64,000 bases of DNA, taken from Formicarius rufipectus. Its lineage: Eukaryota; Chordata; Aves; Passeriformes; Formicariidae. The notes under the pieces were generated by a model that was given only the letters and a program-made list of their open reading frames with translations, did no database searches and was not told the DNA's origin. The stretch is taken from positions 318,365 through 382,364 of the forward strand of contig VXAU01000975.1 in NCBI GenBank assembly GCA_013399695.1. Reading direction: 5' to 3'. A program made the translations under genes and the position numbers. Positions 53,433 through 62,760 of the stretch are shown piece by piece; the first letter of the stretch is position 1, and each line of letters opens with the position of its first letter.

Positions 53433-54662
53433 AGTCTAGTAAAAACAAGGCTGCAGAGGGATGTGTTTGCTACACCTGTCAGGGAGGAACTGCAGACTCT
53501 GCCAGGCCTGGCCAAGCCTGTGCAGGGACCCTACCCGATGTCCCTCCCACCCCACCCCTCTGTCCCCTTATTGCAGTGGCTGTGCCAGTGGTGACCATGG
53601 CTATTGCTCGGCTGTAGGACAGGCAAGGCAGAGCCCTCCAAAACCCACGGCACCTGCTGGCAGGGCAGGGGATGCAGCAGCCAGGCTTGAGGACAAGCCA
53701 GACCACCAGCATCCCTCCCCACAGAGCCACTGTGATCCCCAAGGAACAGGTGGGGTCAAAGAATCTTCAGTGCTGTTTGTCTGGGCACTTTAATCTCCCC
53801 ATGTCTTCCACCTCCCCAGGAAAAAGCCGCCCCAGGCTGCTGTCAGTGGGGATGTGGATACCAATGAGGGCATGTCTGCTGCTCAAAGGCTGGGCAGATC
53901 CCACTGGCTGGCCTCGGCTGGGAGCAGGCAGGAAGGAAGGCAGGGACACCCAGTGAAGGGGAGGGCCATTAGCCTAGCAGTGTTAGTGCTAATGCTGGAG
54001 GGGATTGACAGACTGGGGAGGAAGGGGCAGACCATGCAGACCCTCTTGTGCCTCATCAAACTGGCTGCTTGGGCAGACATGTGCCAAATGCCCTCCTGAG
54101 TCTGAGAACACATGGAACCCCAGGGCCACCTCCAAAAATCTGGACTGGTAACACCCCACTCCGCCAGCAGGACTAGGGCTGCTTGGGGGGTGCCCCTGGG
54201 CACACCCCACCACTGAACAGCCAGCCGGCTTGGAAAGAAGTGCTGTGCCAGCCCTGCTGCCTCTCCTCTCCAAGCCTCCAGCCAGCCTTGCTCGGGTCTG
54301 CGATGTGGTGGCCACTGTCCTGGGCCCCCAGGCTCTTCCCAGGCATGGGGTGCACAGGAAGGCAGGACTCCTGCTGTGCTCACTGGCCGCTGGGACAGGC
54401 ATGATTGTCCCTGTAGCATATCCCCATGTGTTGTCTCTCTCCCCATAATCACTGTGGGCAGGTGCAGGAACTTCACACTACAAAACCAAAACTACTACCA
54501 AAACTACAAAGGCGAAGGACTGTGTCCCACATCACAGCCCCTGCAAGGAGCTTGGTGTTCCCTCTGCTTTAATCCTGTCTGGTCCAGGACCCCAGTCCAG
54601 CTCAAGCACCCAGGTTCATGCAACTCTTTCAGCACAGCCCAGTACCCAACTCCTCAGACAGA
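53433..54662 (-). other. ENHO: Inferred ENHO 3' UTR
   Basis: This segment lies between the ENHO stop and the candidate AATAAA, about 1.2 kb. Several open frames overlap here on both strands (for example 53883-54476 minus, 197 codons), but none looks like a known protein and the overlap pattern suggests chance. Confidence 0.5.
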
Positions 54663-54848
54663 TCAGGACTGTAGCAGGTACTTCTCTTCATTCCTTGACT
54701 CATCTGCATCCGAAACTGGGCTCTTCTTGGGACATGAAGGGGTCCTACAGGCTTTGCAGAGGATGAGGAAGAGGATTAGGATGAGCAATGCGATGACACA
54801 GTTAAAAGAAATTGCCACAATCGCTCCGGTGGAGAGAGCAGCCCCCAT
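54663..54848 (-). CDS. ENHO: Adropin-like short membrane or secreted peptide precursor
   Basis: This 61-residue protein opens MGAALSTGAIVAISFN, followed by a hydrophobic segment (about residues 17-30) and a Cys-Lys-Ala-Cys motif (31-34), and ends EEKYLLQS. Mammalian adropin (76 residues) opens MGAAISQGALIAI, has Cys-x-Ala-Cys at the same positions and ends YLLQP. The CP-x-K-x-P block (Cys39 here) matches that around Cys56 in human, so about 17 residues between Cys34 and that cysteine are absent. Adropin is a regulator of energy balance, reported as secreted and also as membrane-bound. The ATG at 54848 has a strong context (G at -3 and +4); the frame extends upstream only to a GTG. Location next to DNAI1 and convergent to it agrees with the human order. 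It is unlikely to be anything else, since both ends and synteny agree. Confidence 0.88.
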   Translation of the reverse strand: MGAALSTGAIVAISFNCVIALLILILFLILCKACRTPSCPKKSPVSDADESRNEEKYLLQS

Positions 54849-55138
54849 GGCTGCTGTCCCACAGGAGTAAGTAGGGCCCACAGCTCGGTCTCACACTTGG
54901 GTTGTCAGTGCTGTGACTGAGCGTGCAGCTTCCACCTGCCGGCATTGGCAGGGGACAGAGGGGACAGCGGTGGTGCCGGCGGTGGGACGGCGATGGGGCA
55001 GCAGCGCCTCGTCAGTTTGGCCGCTCACAGCTGTGTCCCGGACTGCACCGCACAGCTGGGAAGGATCGGTGACAACTTCCTCTCGGCTCACCCTCCTCCA
55101 GCAGGGCAGTGAGGCCACAGGGATCCCAGTTCTCCCTC
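54849..55138 (-). other. ENHO: Inferred ENHO exon 2 5' UTR
   Basis: On the minus strand, TTTTCTCTCTTCCAG at the 55139-55140 boundary is a very good acceptor, with a pyrimidine-rich tract and AG. An exon starting at 55138 would run without another needed junction through the ATG at 54848, giving a 290-base 5' UTR part. This matches the family structure, in which the whole coding sequence lies in the second exon. Confidence 0.55.
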
Positions 55139-55582
55139 CTGGAAGAGAGAAAATCACTGTCACCACAAGCACAAGGGGACAGGCTCTGCGAGCCCCTCAG
55201 AGTGGGTTGTGGGGGTGCCAGAGGAGCAACGACCCCAGAGCCCCCAAGAGGCTCCGCTGGAGTTTAAAGGCTGCGACAGCAACCAGGTCAGATAGTGTTT
55301 GGGGCATCTTTCCAGCTCCCCGTGCTCTGGCTGTCCTCCCCATCCCCTGAGAGGGCCTCCAAGCTGGAGGCATCACCAGTGGGAGACCCATCGCCTCATC
55401 CCGACCCAAACCCACCTCCGGGTGCTCCCCCGGGTGACTCCGGGTAGCCCTGGCAGTGCTCCTGTCCCCTCTCCACCCTCCAACTGTTTTTCCTGCCGCC
55501 AGGACCCCGCTGCGAGGTCCCGCACCCCGAGCGGTGCCAGTGGCCGGGTGGGTGCCGGTGCAGCCCCCTCTGCGCATCTTAC
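55139..55582 (-). other. ENHO: Inferred ENHO intron
   Basis: GTAAGA at 55582-55577 and TTCCAG ending at 55139 frame a 444-base intron on the minus strand. Nothing else can be recognised in it. Confidence 0.5.
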
Positions 55583-56049
55583 CGGGTCGGGAAGAGCCCC
55601 GGCTCGGTGGGTCCCGGTGCCTCCGACGCGCCGCGGAGCGGGAACACCCTCGGAGCCCCCGGCACCGGGCAGCAACAGGTCCCGCCAACTCCGCCTTCCC
55701 GCCGCGGGGCCCCGCTGTCACCCACCTGCCTCCGCTTCGCCCCGGGAGTCGCCGGGACCCCGGCAGGAGCGCCGGAGGCGCTGCCGGGGCCGGGTGCGCA
55801 GTGGGGTTCCTGCGCGCTGTGCGGTGCGGTGTGAGGTGCGCGCGGTGTGTGCGGTGTAACGTGTGCGGGATGTGAGGTGCGGAGTGTTGGTGCCTGGTGC
55901 GGGGAGTGCGGTGCGGTGCGTTGGATGTTTGCGCGCGTGGTGTGTTGGATGTTTGCGGTGCGGGGTGTGCGGTGTGTTGGATGTTTGCGGTGCGGGGTGT
56001 GCGGTGTGTTGGATGTTTGCGGTGCGGTGTGTTGGATGTTTGCGGTGCG
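55480..56049 (-). promoter_or_regulatory. ENHO: CpG-rich region, candidate ENHO promoter and non-coding exon 1
   Basis: CpG density rises sharply from about 55480, and the sequence is GC-rich up to the assembly gap. A donor CCCG|GTAAGA on the minus strand marks the likely end of a non-coding first exon at 55583. The transcription start would lie somewhere in 55600-55850. Long open frames here on both strands reflect GC richness. The right part merges into a tandem repeat. Confidence 0.5.
55806..56049. repeat. GC-rich tandem repeat running into the gap
   Basis: The block TTGGATGTTTGCG recurs at about 55921, 55945, 55977, 56009 and 56032, spaced 24, 32, 32 and 23 bases, with GTGCGG and GGTGTG filler between. 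A looser version made of GTGCGGTGTG blocks begins near 55806. The array stops at N position 56050, so its true length is unknown. Confidence 0.9.
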
Positions 56050-56093
56050 NNNNNNNNNNNNNNNNNNNNNNNNNNNNNNNNNNNNNNNNNNNN
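56050..56093. other. Assembly gap of 44 N
   Basis: The unknown bases directly follow the GC-rich tandem array. Unique sequence resumes at 56094. Sequence next to a gap in such a repeat may be collapsed. Confidence 0.98.
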
Positions 56094-56396
56094 CGATCTC
56101 CGCCTGGGACACGCCCCCCTCGCGCGGCGCCCACGTGAGCGGCGCTGGGACAGCGGCGGGCAGCGCGCGCTCTGCCGGCACCGACACGCCGACACCGGGG
56201 CACACCGACATCGACACCGACACGGGCACGGCCGTTGACATCGGCATTACCTGTCCTGCCCCAGTGCTGTCCGCACTGCCCCGGTACAGACCCTGCCGGT
56301 ACTAATGCCGGTGGTGACCCCAGTACTGGCCATACTGACTCCGGTACCGACACTTCTGCTCTCCCGCCGCTGTCGGTCCTGCCCTGCCCTGGTGCA
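56094..56396. other. Intergenic GC-rich sequence after gap
   Basis: CpG-rich sequence continues to about 56230 and then becomes a GAC/GGTAC-rich degenerate repeat (CGACACCGACACGGGCACGG and related). It shows no gene. Confidence 0.5.
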
Positions 56397-56812
56397 CACA
56401 CGCACACACGTGTGTACACGTGCACACACACATACATGTGCACACAGACACACATGTACATGTGCACACACGCACGGACATGTGCACACAGAACACACAC
56501 GGACATGTGTGCACATACATATGTGTATGCACACACACATGTACGGGTGCACATGTGCACACATGGATGTGGGCACACATACGTGTACATGTACATACAT
56601 GTACATGCCTCCCCACACATGTGCATACTGACACACATGTCCATGCGCAGACACACATGTCCATGAGCACACACACACACACATACATGTGTGTACAAAC
56701 ACATACATGTGCACACACATCTACATGTGCACAGACACATGTACTTGTGCATGCAGACATACATGTACATGTGCACACGAACACATACATGTGCATACAC
56801 ACACACAGACAT
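56397..56812. repeat. CA/CATG-rich microsatellite of about 415 bp
   Basis: Almost the whole stretch is made of ACAC, ACATGTAC, TGCACACA and TACATGTG units, a compound purine-pyrimidine alternating repeat. Its six frames give long spurious proteins rich in Cys, Val, His, Met and Thr. It lies between the ENHO promoter region and RPP25L. Confidence 0.93.
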
Positions 56813-58604
56813 GCTCCTGGGCCTGAGCACACTGGAGCTCTAAGGATGCTGAGCATGGGCTTCCCATAGTCTCAACATGCCAGCCCGGGGGCCCTGCCGA
56901 GTCTCAAGGGCTACAGCACAGGCACCATCACAGCCCATGGAGGTGAAGGAACGGGACATTCAGTGACGTTCAGTGTCAGCCTCACCAGCACAGCCGGGTT
57001 CTCCCCATCCTGCCAGTGGAAACACTGAGGAACGTGCAGCCCAGCCCTGGGCACAGGCACATCACACCCCAAACTGGCACCTTCCATAGCAGCACTGGAG
57101 CCACACACCCAAAAAGCAGGGGAGCAGCTGGCGAAGGACACCCAGGGGGAGGGGCTGGGGGCATACAGGGCGCTGGGGGTGGTTCCTGGAGACCTCCACA
57201 AATCAGACCTCAGCACCTGCCATTGCTCTGAAAAGCCAAGCCCAGGCCCCACGTACGCCGCGTGACACAGACACAGACATGGGGGCATCCATAGCAGCCT
57301 CTCGGAGAGCAGGGATCTGTCCAGCCAAGCAGCTCCACACGGGGTGTTGCACCAGGGGAAAGACGCAGCTGGACAAAGGATGAGTGAGAAGGGCAGACCT
57401 GTAAGAGAGCCGGGACCTACCCTGGCTCAGGAACTCACAAGTGGGAAGGCCAGGTAATGCTCAGTCCTGACCGGAGAGCCACCAAGTCAGCTGAGGATAA
57501 CTTTCAAAGGATGAAACAAAAATAACAGTCACTTTGCAGCTTTGATGAGGAGGTGTTAAATGCGCCTCTGCCAGGAGGGAGGCTCACACAGGCTGCCTGA
57601 GGACCCGGCTCTCAGACTCTCCAAGCGGGTGTTTTGAGTAAACAAACACAGGCACATTGCCCATTGAAATGTCAGAACCAATCTGATCAGACACTGGAGT
57701 ATCTTCCTTGGCATTTATAGCTAATCTGCTAATTAGTCAAGAAAAGCAGTCTCCTCCTTAGATGTAAGGGAGCAGGAGCTGAGAACAGCACCAAGATAAA
57801 CCAGATTAACTGCCCCATCCCGGGGCTTCACGTGGTGTAGGGCAGGTCCGACAGTCTCCCTGCCTACCCCTAGGTCCAGGGATAACGGCGGGCAGAAAGC
57901 AGGAAAGGAGGAGGCAGGTACACCCAGCACTGTCCTGGCCCATGATGGATGCTCAGCCTGTGACAAACCTCATGCCGATGCAAGGCAGGTGAAGTCTGGT
58001 CCATGGAGGTATTGGGTGGCACAAGTAATACACCAGACTTCTGAACCCCGATTTAGGTAAAAACTCTTCTTTAAATGGTTGTCTTGTTACCCACTGACTG
58101 ACCATGCAGAGCATTGGGCCCAGCTGGAGCTCACTACAAAGGTAGAGACAGAGGAAGAATGTGCAGGACAAGCAGTGCTCAGGACCTGGTGTGAGCAGAG
58201 CTCAGTCTGTCACAGGGAACAGCACTTCCCTCCTGCCCAGAGTTACTTACCAGAGCTGCTCCAGAAGGGAAAATATTGCCTAAAAAAAGATGATCCATCC
58301 TCTGCCTCACTTGGCAGAGTTTGGAATGAGTCTTTCTGAGACTCAGTTCTGAACAGCTTGAAAGACTGAAAACAATTACCAAAAATTTTACCAGAAAAAA
58401 ACAGCATTGACACTTTTTGGATATCCAAGGACGCTAACATTTGAATATTAAGATATTCCCCTCAGATCAGGGTCCATTTATAGTCATAAGAGGCAAAAAC
58501 GCAGAGCAGTAGAAGAGCTGGAAGAGCAGCTTCAGGCACAGCCCCACCACCAATGCTCACAGGGTGACCTCCAGTGGGATGAGGAAGACATGACAAATTT
58601 CCAA
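56813..58604. other. Intergenic region, no gene recognised
   Basis: About 1.8 kb of unique sequence contains no codon-like segment with splice sites and no recognisable repeat. In human, CNTFR lies between ENHO and RPP25L; no exon of that receptor (immunoglobulin domain, WSxWS motif) could be recognised here. Confidence 0.6.
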
Positions 58605-59340
58605 GTTACATGAAGGGAAACTTTATTTTGAACCCACCTTTGTGCATTACCAAGGAGCAGTAAGGGGAAAGAACAGTATCCTTTGGCACGTCCCATTACC
58701 ACCACCCCAGGGCAGTTTCACAGCCACAGGATTTCGTGCTGGTTATGACCCAAGTTGAGTGCTACTACTTTGACAGAGAGTTGTGACCACAGGCTCCCAG
58801 AGCCGAAGGGTGACGGGAAGGGAGCTATGTGCACACAATGGCAGATGGAGCTGGGAGCTGTACCTCTGCAGCCCTACATTCAACCCCCCAACAGGCTTAG
58901 CAGATGGACTCTGAAGCACAGAAGTGACCAACCCAGCCCTGAGTCCCACTGTCCATCCACTCATGAGCCCTGGTGATGCCGGCAGCAGCCCGGGAATTCC
59001 ACACCAGATCCAATATCCCCCTGCTACCTGCCACACAAGCAGGTGTACGTTCTGCTGCCTGAGCTGCTGCACCCCCTGGCAGCTGAAATCTGGCTGGCTG
59101 AGCAGCTCTTCACCCGGGCTCACAGAGGACACCAACAGTCCCTACTCAACCAGAGGCAACTCCCGTTTTCCCTGACCCACTGTGGGGTACAACCTGGCAA
59201 CCCTTGGCAAGAGAACTCATCAAAACAGTTTAGACAGCCACAATCACACGCAGTTACCGGAGTCCTGCCTGCCCCGCCCCGTGTGAGCAGCAGGAGCTCA
59301 CAGCAGCTATGCAGACACAGCCCCCAGCGGGGCCGGTGCC
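58605..59340 (-). other. RPP25L: Inferred RPP25L 3' UTR
   Basis: This 3' UTR of roughly 730 bases runs from the RPP25L stop to just past an AATAAA on the minus strand (TTTATT at 58622-58627). Nothing else stands out in it. Confidence 0.6.
58622..58627 (-). terminator. RPP25L: Candidate RPP25L polyadenylation signal
   Basis: AATAAA on the minus strand lies about 715 bases downstream of the stop codon, inside AAAATAAAGTTTCCC. Confidence 0.6.
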
Positions 59341-59889
59341 TCAAGGCTCCCCCGGCGCGGCCCCTGCAGAGCGCGGGTGCTTCCCCGTGCTGCCCACAAC
59401 CCGGCCCCCACCCTGCTTCCTCTTCATCTGCCCCTGCGACTCCGCTCGGAGCGTCTCGGCCCAGAAGGCATCAAAGGATCCCGGAGCCTGGTATCCCGGT
59501 TCCTGAGGGTCGAGGGGGTCTTTGCTGAGCAGGACACAGATAGTAGGAATGTTCCTCTTCACTGTCAAGGCATCGAGGCCGGCCTCAGGCACAATGGGTT
59601 CCCAGATCTCCTCGATCTGTCTGAAGAGCACTTTGGTGATCTGGTGGAGCTCCTTGAGCCGGCGTTTCATGATTTCCACACAGGTGATGGTCTTGCTCAC
59701 GGCCTTGCCTGAGCCAGTGAAGAGAATCTGCCTCACTGACTCCTGCTCCATCTTGCTCATGGCATAGCCCATCAGATTCCTGATTTTGCTCCCATCCTTC
59801 ACCTTCATTTCAATGATATCAGCAGGCAGGTCAGTGAAAGGAAGAGGACAAGGTTTCTCCACGATTTTGGTCTTCTTATAGTTCTCCAT
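59341..59889 (-). CDS. RPP25L: RNase P/MRP protein p25-like, Alba domain
   Basis: This intact 182-residue protein is coded in one exon. It starts MENYKKTKIVEKPCPLPFTD and carries the Alba-type core: DIIEMKVKDGSKIRNLMGYA (about 24-43), the loop ILFTGSGKAVSKTITCVEIM (about 55-74), LKELHQITKV, and PTICVLLSKDPLDPQEPGYQ near the end of the domain. By family, it is a paralogue of RPP25, which binds RNase P and MRP RNA with POP7 in tRNA and rRNA processing. Human RPP25L is 163 residues; the extra length is a basic, glycine-rich, probably disordered tail. The ATG has A at -3 and G at +4. A splice acceptor (TTCCCTTTCAG) lies nine bases upstream, so a non-coding first exon is expected. Its neighbour DCTN3 lies upstream on the same strand, as in human. 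Confidence 0.95.
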   Translation of the reverse strand: MENYKKTKIVEKPCPLPFTDLPADIIEMKVKDGSKIRNLMGYAMSKMEQESVRQILFTGSGKAVSKTITCVEIMKRRLKELHQITKVLFRQIEEIWEPIVPEAGLDALTVKRNIPTICVLLSKDPLDPQEPGYQAPGSFDAFWAETLRAESQGQMKRKQGGGRVVGSTGKHPRSAGAAPGEP

Positions 59890-59898
59890 TCTGCAGTG

Positions 59899-60766
59899 CT
59901 GAAAGGGAAGACAGACCCATTAACACAAACTCTTAACTGTAATTGTTGCACATGGAAATTCTCACCACAGTTAGCTACAACCTTTCCACTGAAGGGCACT
60001 CTGAGCTGTCAGAGCTGGGGATCCAGGAAAGCCATATCCAAAAGATTAACCCAGTCCCTATAAGGATGCACTTCCAACATGAACACTGCCACAGAGTAGC
60101 CTGAGCCCTGGCAGTGAATGAAACAGAGCTGGTGCTGCTGGCCTAAAGAGGGTAAATGAAAAGCACAGGCTGCATCTCAGAAGAAGACAGAACAAACGAG
60201 TGAGCTGTGGTTCCTGGGAACAGAAGCCAGGGGGATGCTGCCACAGCTGCACCCCGTGGGATGCACCGCGACATGCACTCCACGAACTCGGGCACAGCCC
60301 GACTGCTGCACCCTGTGTCACACAAACGCGATCGTGGGACTCTGATCAGTGCAGGTGGCGGAACAACAGTGCATGTTACAGGGCAGAGGGTAAGCCAGGG
60401 GTTGCAGGAACACAGTTTCCTCGAAGGAAAGACACGAAGGTCCAGTACCACACTCCCCTCTGCCAGGGCAGGTCTCATCTGCCTGCCCTGTGCAGGGCAC
60501 TCCCCCTCCCCACCACACACCCCACTCACGGTACTTAAACATGCCGCTCCCGAGCCCCGTTCCACCCACCCCCACCCCCTGCAGGGGCAGGGCAGCCCAG
60601 AACCCCCGCTCCGGGCCCGGGGGACACACGAGGCCCTCACCCCGCGCACGGCCCCACCGGCCCATGGGGGGCAGGAGGCCGGGCCGGAGCCCTGGGCCCC
60701 GTGGGCAGCCGCATGCGAGGCTGTGTCGGCGGGANGGGATGCGGGATGTCCCCACCCCTCGCTCAC
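59899..60766 (-). other. RPP25L: Inferred RPP25L 5' intron
   Basis: On the minus strand, GTGAGC at 60766-60761 follows GACCGCGG and forms a plausible donor. The acceptor CTTTCAG ends at 59899. The 868-base intron holds no recognisable gene. One N is present at 60735. Another possible donor (ACC|GTGAGT) lies near 60535. Confidence 0.5.
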
Positions 60767-60930
60767 CCGCGGTCGCCTCAGCGCGCCCCTCGTTTCAAGA
60801 TGGCGACCGGCGCGGAGAGTGCGCAGGCGCGGGATGTGTGGGCGGGGCCTACAGCGGAGACCACGCCTCTCGTGTGCACTTGGCGGTGGGCGTGGCTACG
60901 GATGGGCCCCGCCCCCTGCCCGAGACCGAC
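60767..60930 (-). promoter_or_regulatory. RPP25L: CpG-island promoter of RPP25L with YY1, NRF1 and GC boxes
   Basis: The stretch contains AAGATGGCGAC (60797-60807), which fits the YY1 motif close to transcription starts of housekeeping genes. TGCGCAGGCGCG (60820-60831) fits the NRF1 palindrome. GC boxes lie at 60840-60848 (GGGCGGGGC) and about 60908-60915. On the minus strand the YY1 site reads GTCGCCATCTTG and would sit in or near exon 1, which ends at 60767. TATA is absent. The promoter could also fire divergently on the plus strand, but no gene can be seen there. Confidence 0.65.
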
Positions 60931-60945
60931 GGGAGAGCGCGGGAT

Positions 60946-61265
60946 CAGCCCCGCTCCTCCCGAGCATCCCCCGGGACAGTCCCGCTCCTCCCGAGCATCC
61001 CCCGGGTCAGTCCCGCTCCTCCCGAGCNCGCTCCTCCCGAGCATCCCCCGGCACAGCCCCGCTCCTCTCGAGCATTCCCCGCTCCCCCGGGACAGCCCCG
61101 GTCCTCTCGAGCATCCCCCGCTCTCCCGGGACAGCCCCGGTTACTCCCGAGCATTCCCCGCTCTGCCGGGACAGCCCCGGTTACTCCCGAGCATCCCCCA
61201 CCCTCCTGGGCCAGTTCGAGTTTTCCCGAGCAGCTCCCGCTCTCCCGGGCCAGCTCCCGCTCTCA
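60946..61265. repeat. GC-rich minisatellite, units of about 30-42 bp
   Basis: About eight to nine copies of a unit built from CCCGCTCCTCCCGAGCATCC followed by CCCGGGACAG repeat with drift. Variants include CTCTCGAGCATTCCCC, GGTTACTCCCGAGCATCC and GGGCCAGCTCCCGCTCTC. The N at 61028 falls inside. Continuous open frames across it (60207-61749) arise from the absence of stops in the repeat and not from a gene. It lies immediately upstream of the RPP25L promoter. Confidence 0.92.
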
Positions 61266-61969
61266 GTGTCCCCGTGCACACCCATGGAAGGGCACATGTT
61301 GGTGCCAGAAGTCCCAGTTTCCAAAAGCACCTGAGTTTCCCAGGCACCTGGAGGGTCCCGGGGTGTTTCTGCAGGCCTGCAGCCATGCCATGGTGTGCCC
61401 ACGGGTGAGCTCGCTGAGCAGAGAGACTACAGGGGCAGGAAAGCCCCTCCTGACTTCCCTGATGGGATCCTGCCCAGACCTGCAGGATTCCCAGGTCACA
61501 CACAGCTGGGTGGAATCTCACCAAGCTGCAGGGTTTGAGACCCTTCCAAAAGCATGGCCTCAAACGCGGGTCTCCAGACAATGGCCAAGACGAGGCAGGC
61601 ATAGCCTGTGCCCCTCAGTGAAAAGGGAACAGCCATCCCAGGTTCTGGCTTGCAGCAGCCCCTTGGGAAAGCAGAGGCAGGAAAAAGGCAAAAGCTGGTG
61701 CCTCCTCAGCACAGGGACGGGAGAATGGCCTGGGGGAAGAGCCCCATGAGGTCAGACTCCCCTGGGCACAGCCAGCTCACACGAACAGAAGAGTGTGTGC
61801 CACAGTCTGTGGAAGACAGCGGGAATGGAAGAGATTCACCCGTTTTTGGGCAAAGGTGGACATAAACCACCAGCCACCCCCTGCAGACTGCCAAGAGATC
61901 ACTTTCTGGGGAAAACCCCATAGTCTGTGCCAGGAGTGCTCCTTACACCCAGGGAGAGAGAAACAACCA
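61266..61969. other. Intergenic DCTN3-RPP25L
   Basis: About 700 bases of unique sequence between the minisatellite and the inferred DCTN3 3' end. I see no gene, repeat or regulatory site that can be supported. Confidence 0.6.
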
Positions 61970-61986
61970 AGTCAGCATTCCAAGAC

Positions 61987-61992
61987 TTTATT
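61987..61992 (-). terminator. DCTN3: DCTN3 polyadenylation signal AATAAA
   Basis: TTTATT on the plus strand gives AATAAA on the minus strand, about 255 bases after the DCTN3 stop. The inferred 3' UTR is 62246 to about 61970. Confidence 0.75.
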
Positions 61993-62246
61993 ATGGTCCA
62001 CAGTAAGAGCAGTAAGGGACTTTTAAATATGTTACAAACCAAGACACATTTCAGGAGAGTGCAAGATTTGCAACAGTGGCAGACTAAGGAGTAGTGCAGC
62101 TTCCAAGTCGGGGCTGATGCGGCTTGGAGCAGAGCCAGGTGTCCCCAGGAGCCCGTGGTGCCACTCCAGCATGCTCAGGCCAAGCGGGATGGTGCTGGGA
62201 CCGGCGGGATGCAGGCTGTGCTGCGGGGGCCCCGGGCTCTCTGCCA

Positions 62247-62336
62247 TCACTCAGCCACAGGTTTCGCTTGCTTGGCTGCCTCCAGCCGTGTCAGTATGTC
62301 ATTCCACTGCACAAACTGCTTGGAGAGAAGCAGGGT
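62247..62336 (-). CDS. DCTN3: DCTN3 terminal coding exon
   Basis: This exon encodes the end of dynactin subunit 3 (p24), a coiled-coil component of the dynactin shoulder that works with p150Glued and dynamitin in cytoplasmic dynein transport. It has 29 codons and TGA: TLLLSKQFVQWNDILTRLEA, then AKQAKPVAE. The block LLSKQFVQW and the end KP-AE match human DCTN3 closely. The acceptor TTGTGTCCAG precedes it, and the stop is at 62249-62247. It continues in phase from the exon at 62820. Confidence 0.95.
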   Translation of the reverse strand, partial: TLLLSKQFVQWNDILTRLEAAKQAKPVAE

Positions 62337-62760
62337 CTGGACACAACTCTTAAGGAAAGAAATGTGGAAATGGGAAGGGAGAAGCCAAGGTCAGCGCACC
62401 CTGAAAGCACCATTACAGTGCCAATTTCCTGGGAGAGGCACCAAGGATACCACACAGCTAGGATCAGCCCTGACTCAGACAGGTAACAGGGACCAGCAGT
62501 CACCCCACAAGGATGCCAATACTCACTGCAGTCCCTGCACCAGCCCACAGGCTGTGCTGCTCCTCTATGCTGAGTGTATCTGGCACAGGGGCTCTGGCTC
62601 ACAGGCAGCACCCTGCCCTTCTCATCCCAGTCAGGTAGTCGTGTGCCCCAGCTGTTCCTGCAAAAGCCAGGGCTTGGGGATCCAACAGTATCTGATGGGA
62701 AGGGCAGCTCTGGTGGACAGGGTCAGCTTAGCTGTGCCAGGCCCTAGGCTCAAAGGATAC
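62337..62760 (-). other. DCTN3: DCTN3 intron
   Basis: This 424-base intron on the minus strand has a GTATCC donor and a TGTCCAG acceptor. It contains no recognisable feature. Confidence 0.8.

Noticed and set aside
53883..54476. 197-codon minus-strand frame downstream of ENHO
   Set aside because: It lies in the inferred ENHO 3' UTR, overlaps other frames on both strands and has no recognisable domain.
54849..54881. Eleven-residue N-terminal extension of adropin
   Set aside because: The frame opens with GTG at 54881, not ATG. The ATG at 54848 matches the conserved family start MGAA.
55197..56247. Minus-strand frames with repeated NTPHRKHPTHRTP-type sequence
   Set aside because: They are the GC-rich tandem array and N run translated; they do not represent a repeat protein.
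56302..56856. Long cysteine/valine/histidine-rich open frames
   Set aside because: They are translations of the CA/CATG microsatellite; every frame is open because the repeat lacks stops.
60207..61749. Plus-strand frames of 375 and 419 codons
   Set aside because: They cross the RPP25L promoter, the minisatellite and an N, have no domains, and owe their length to GC-rich repeats.
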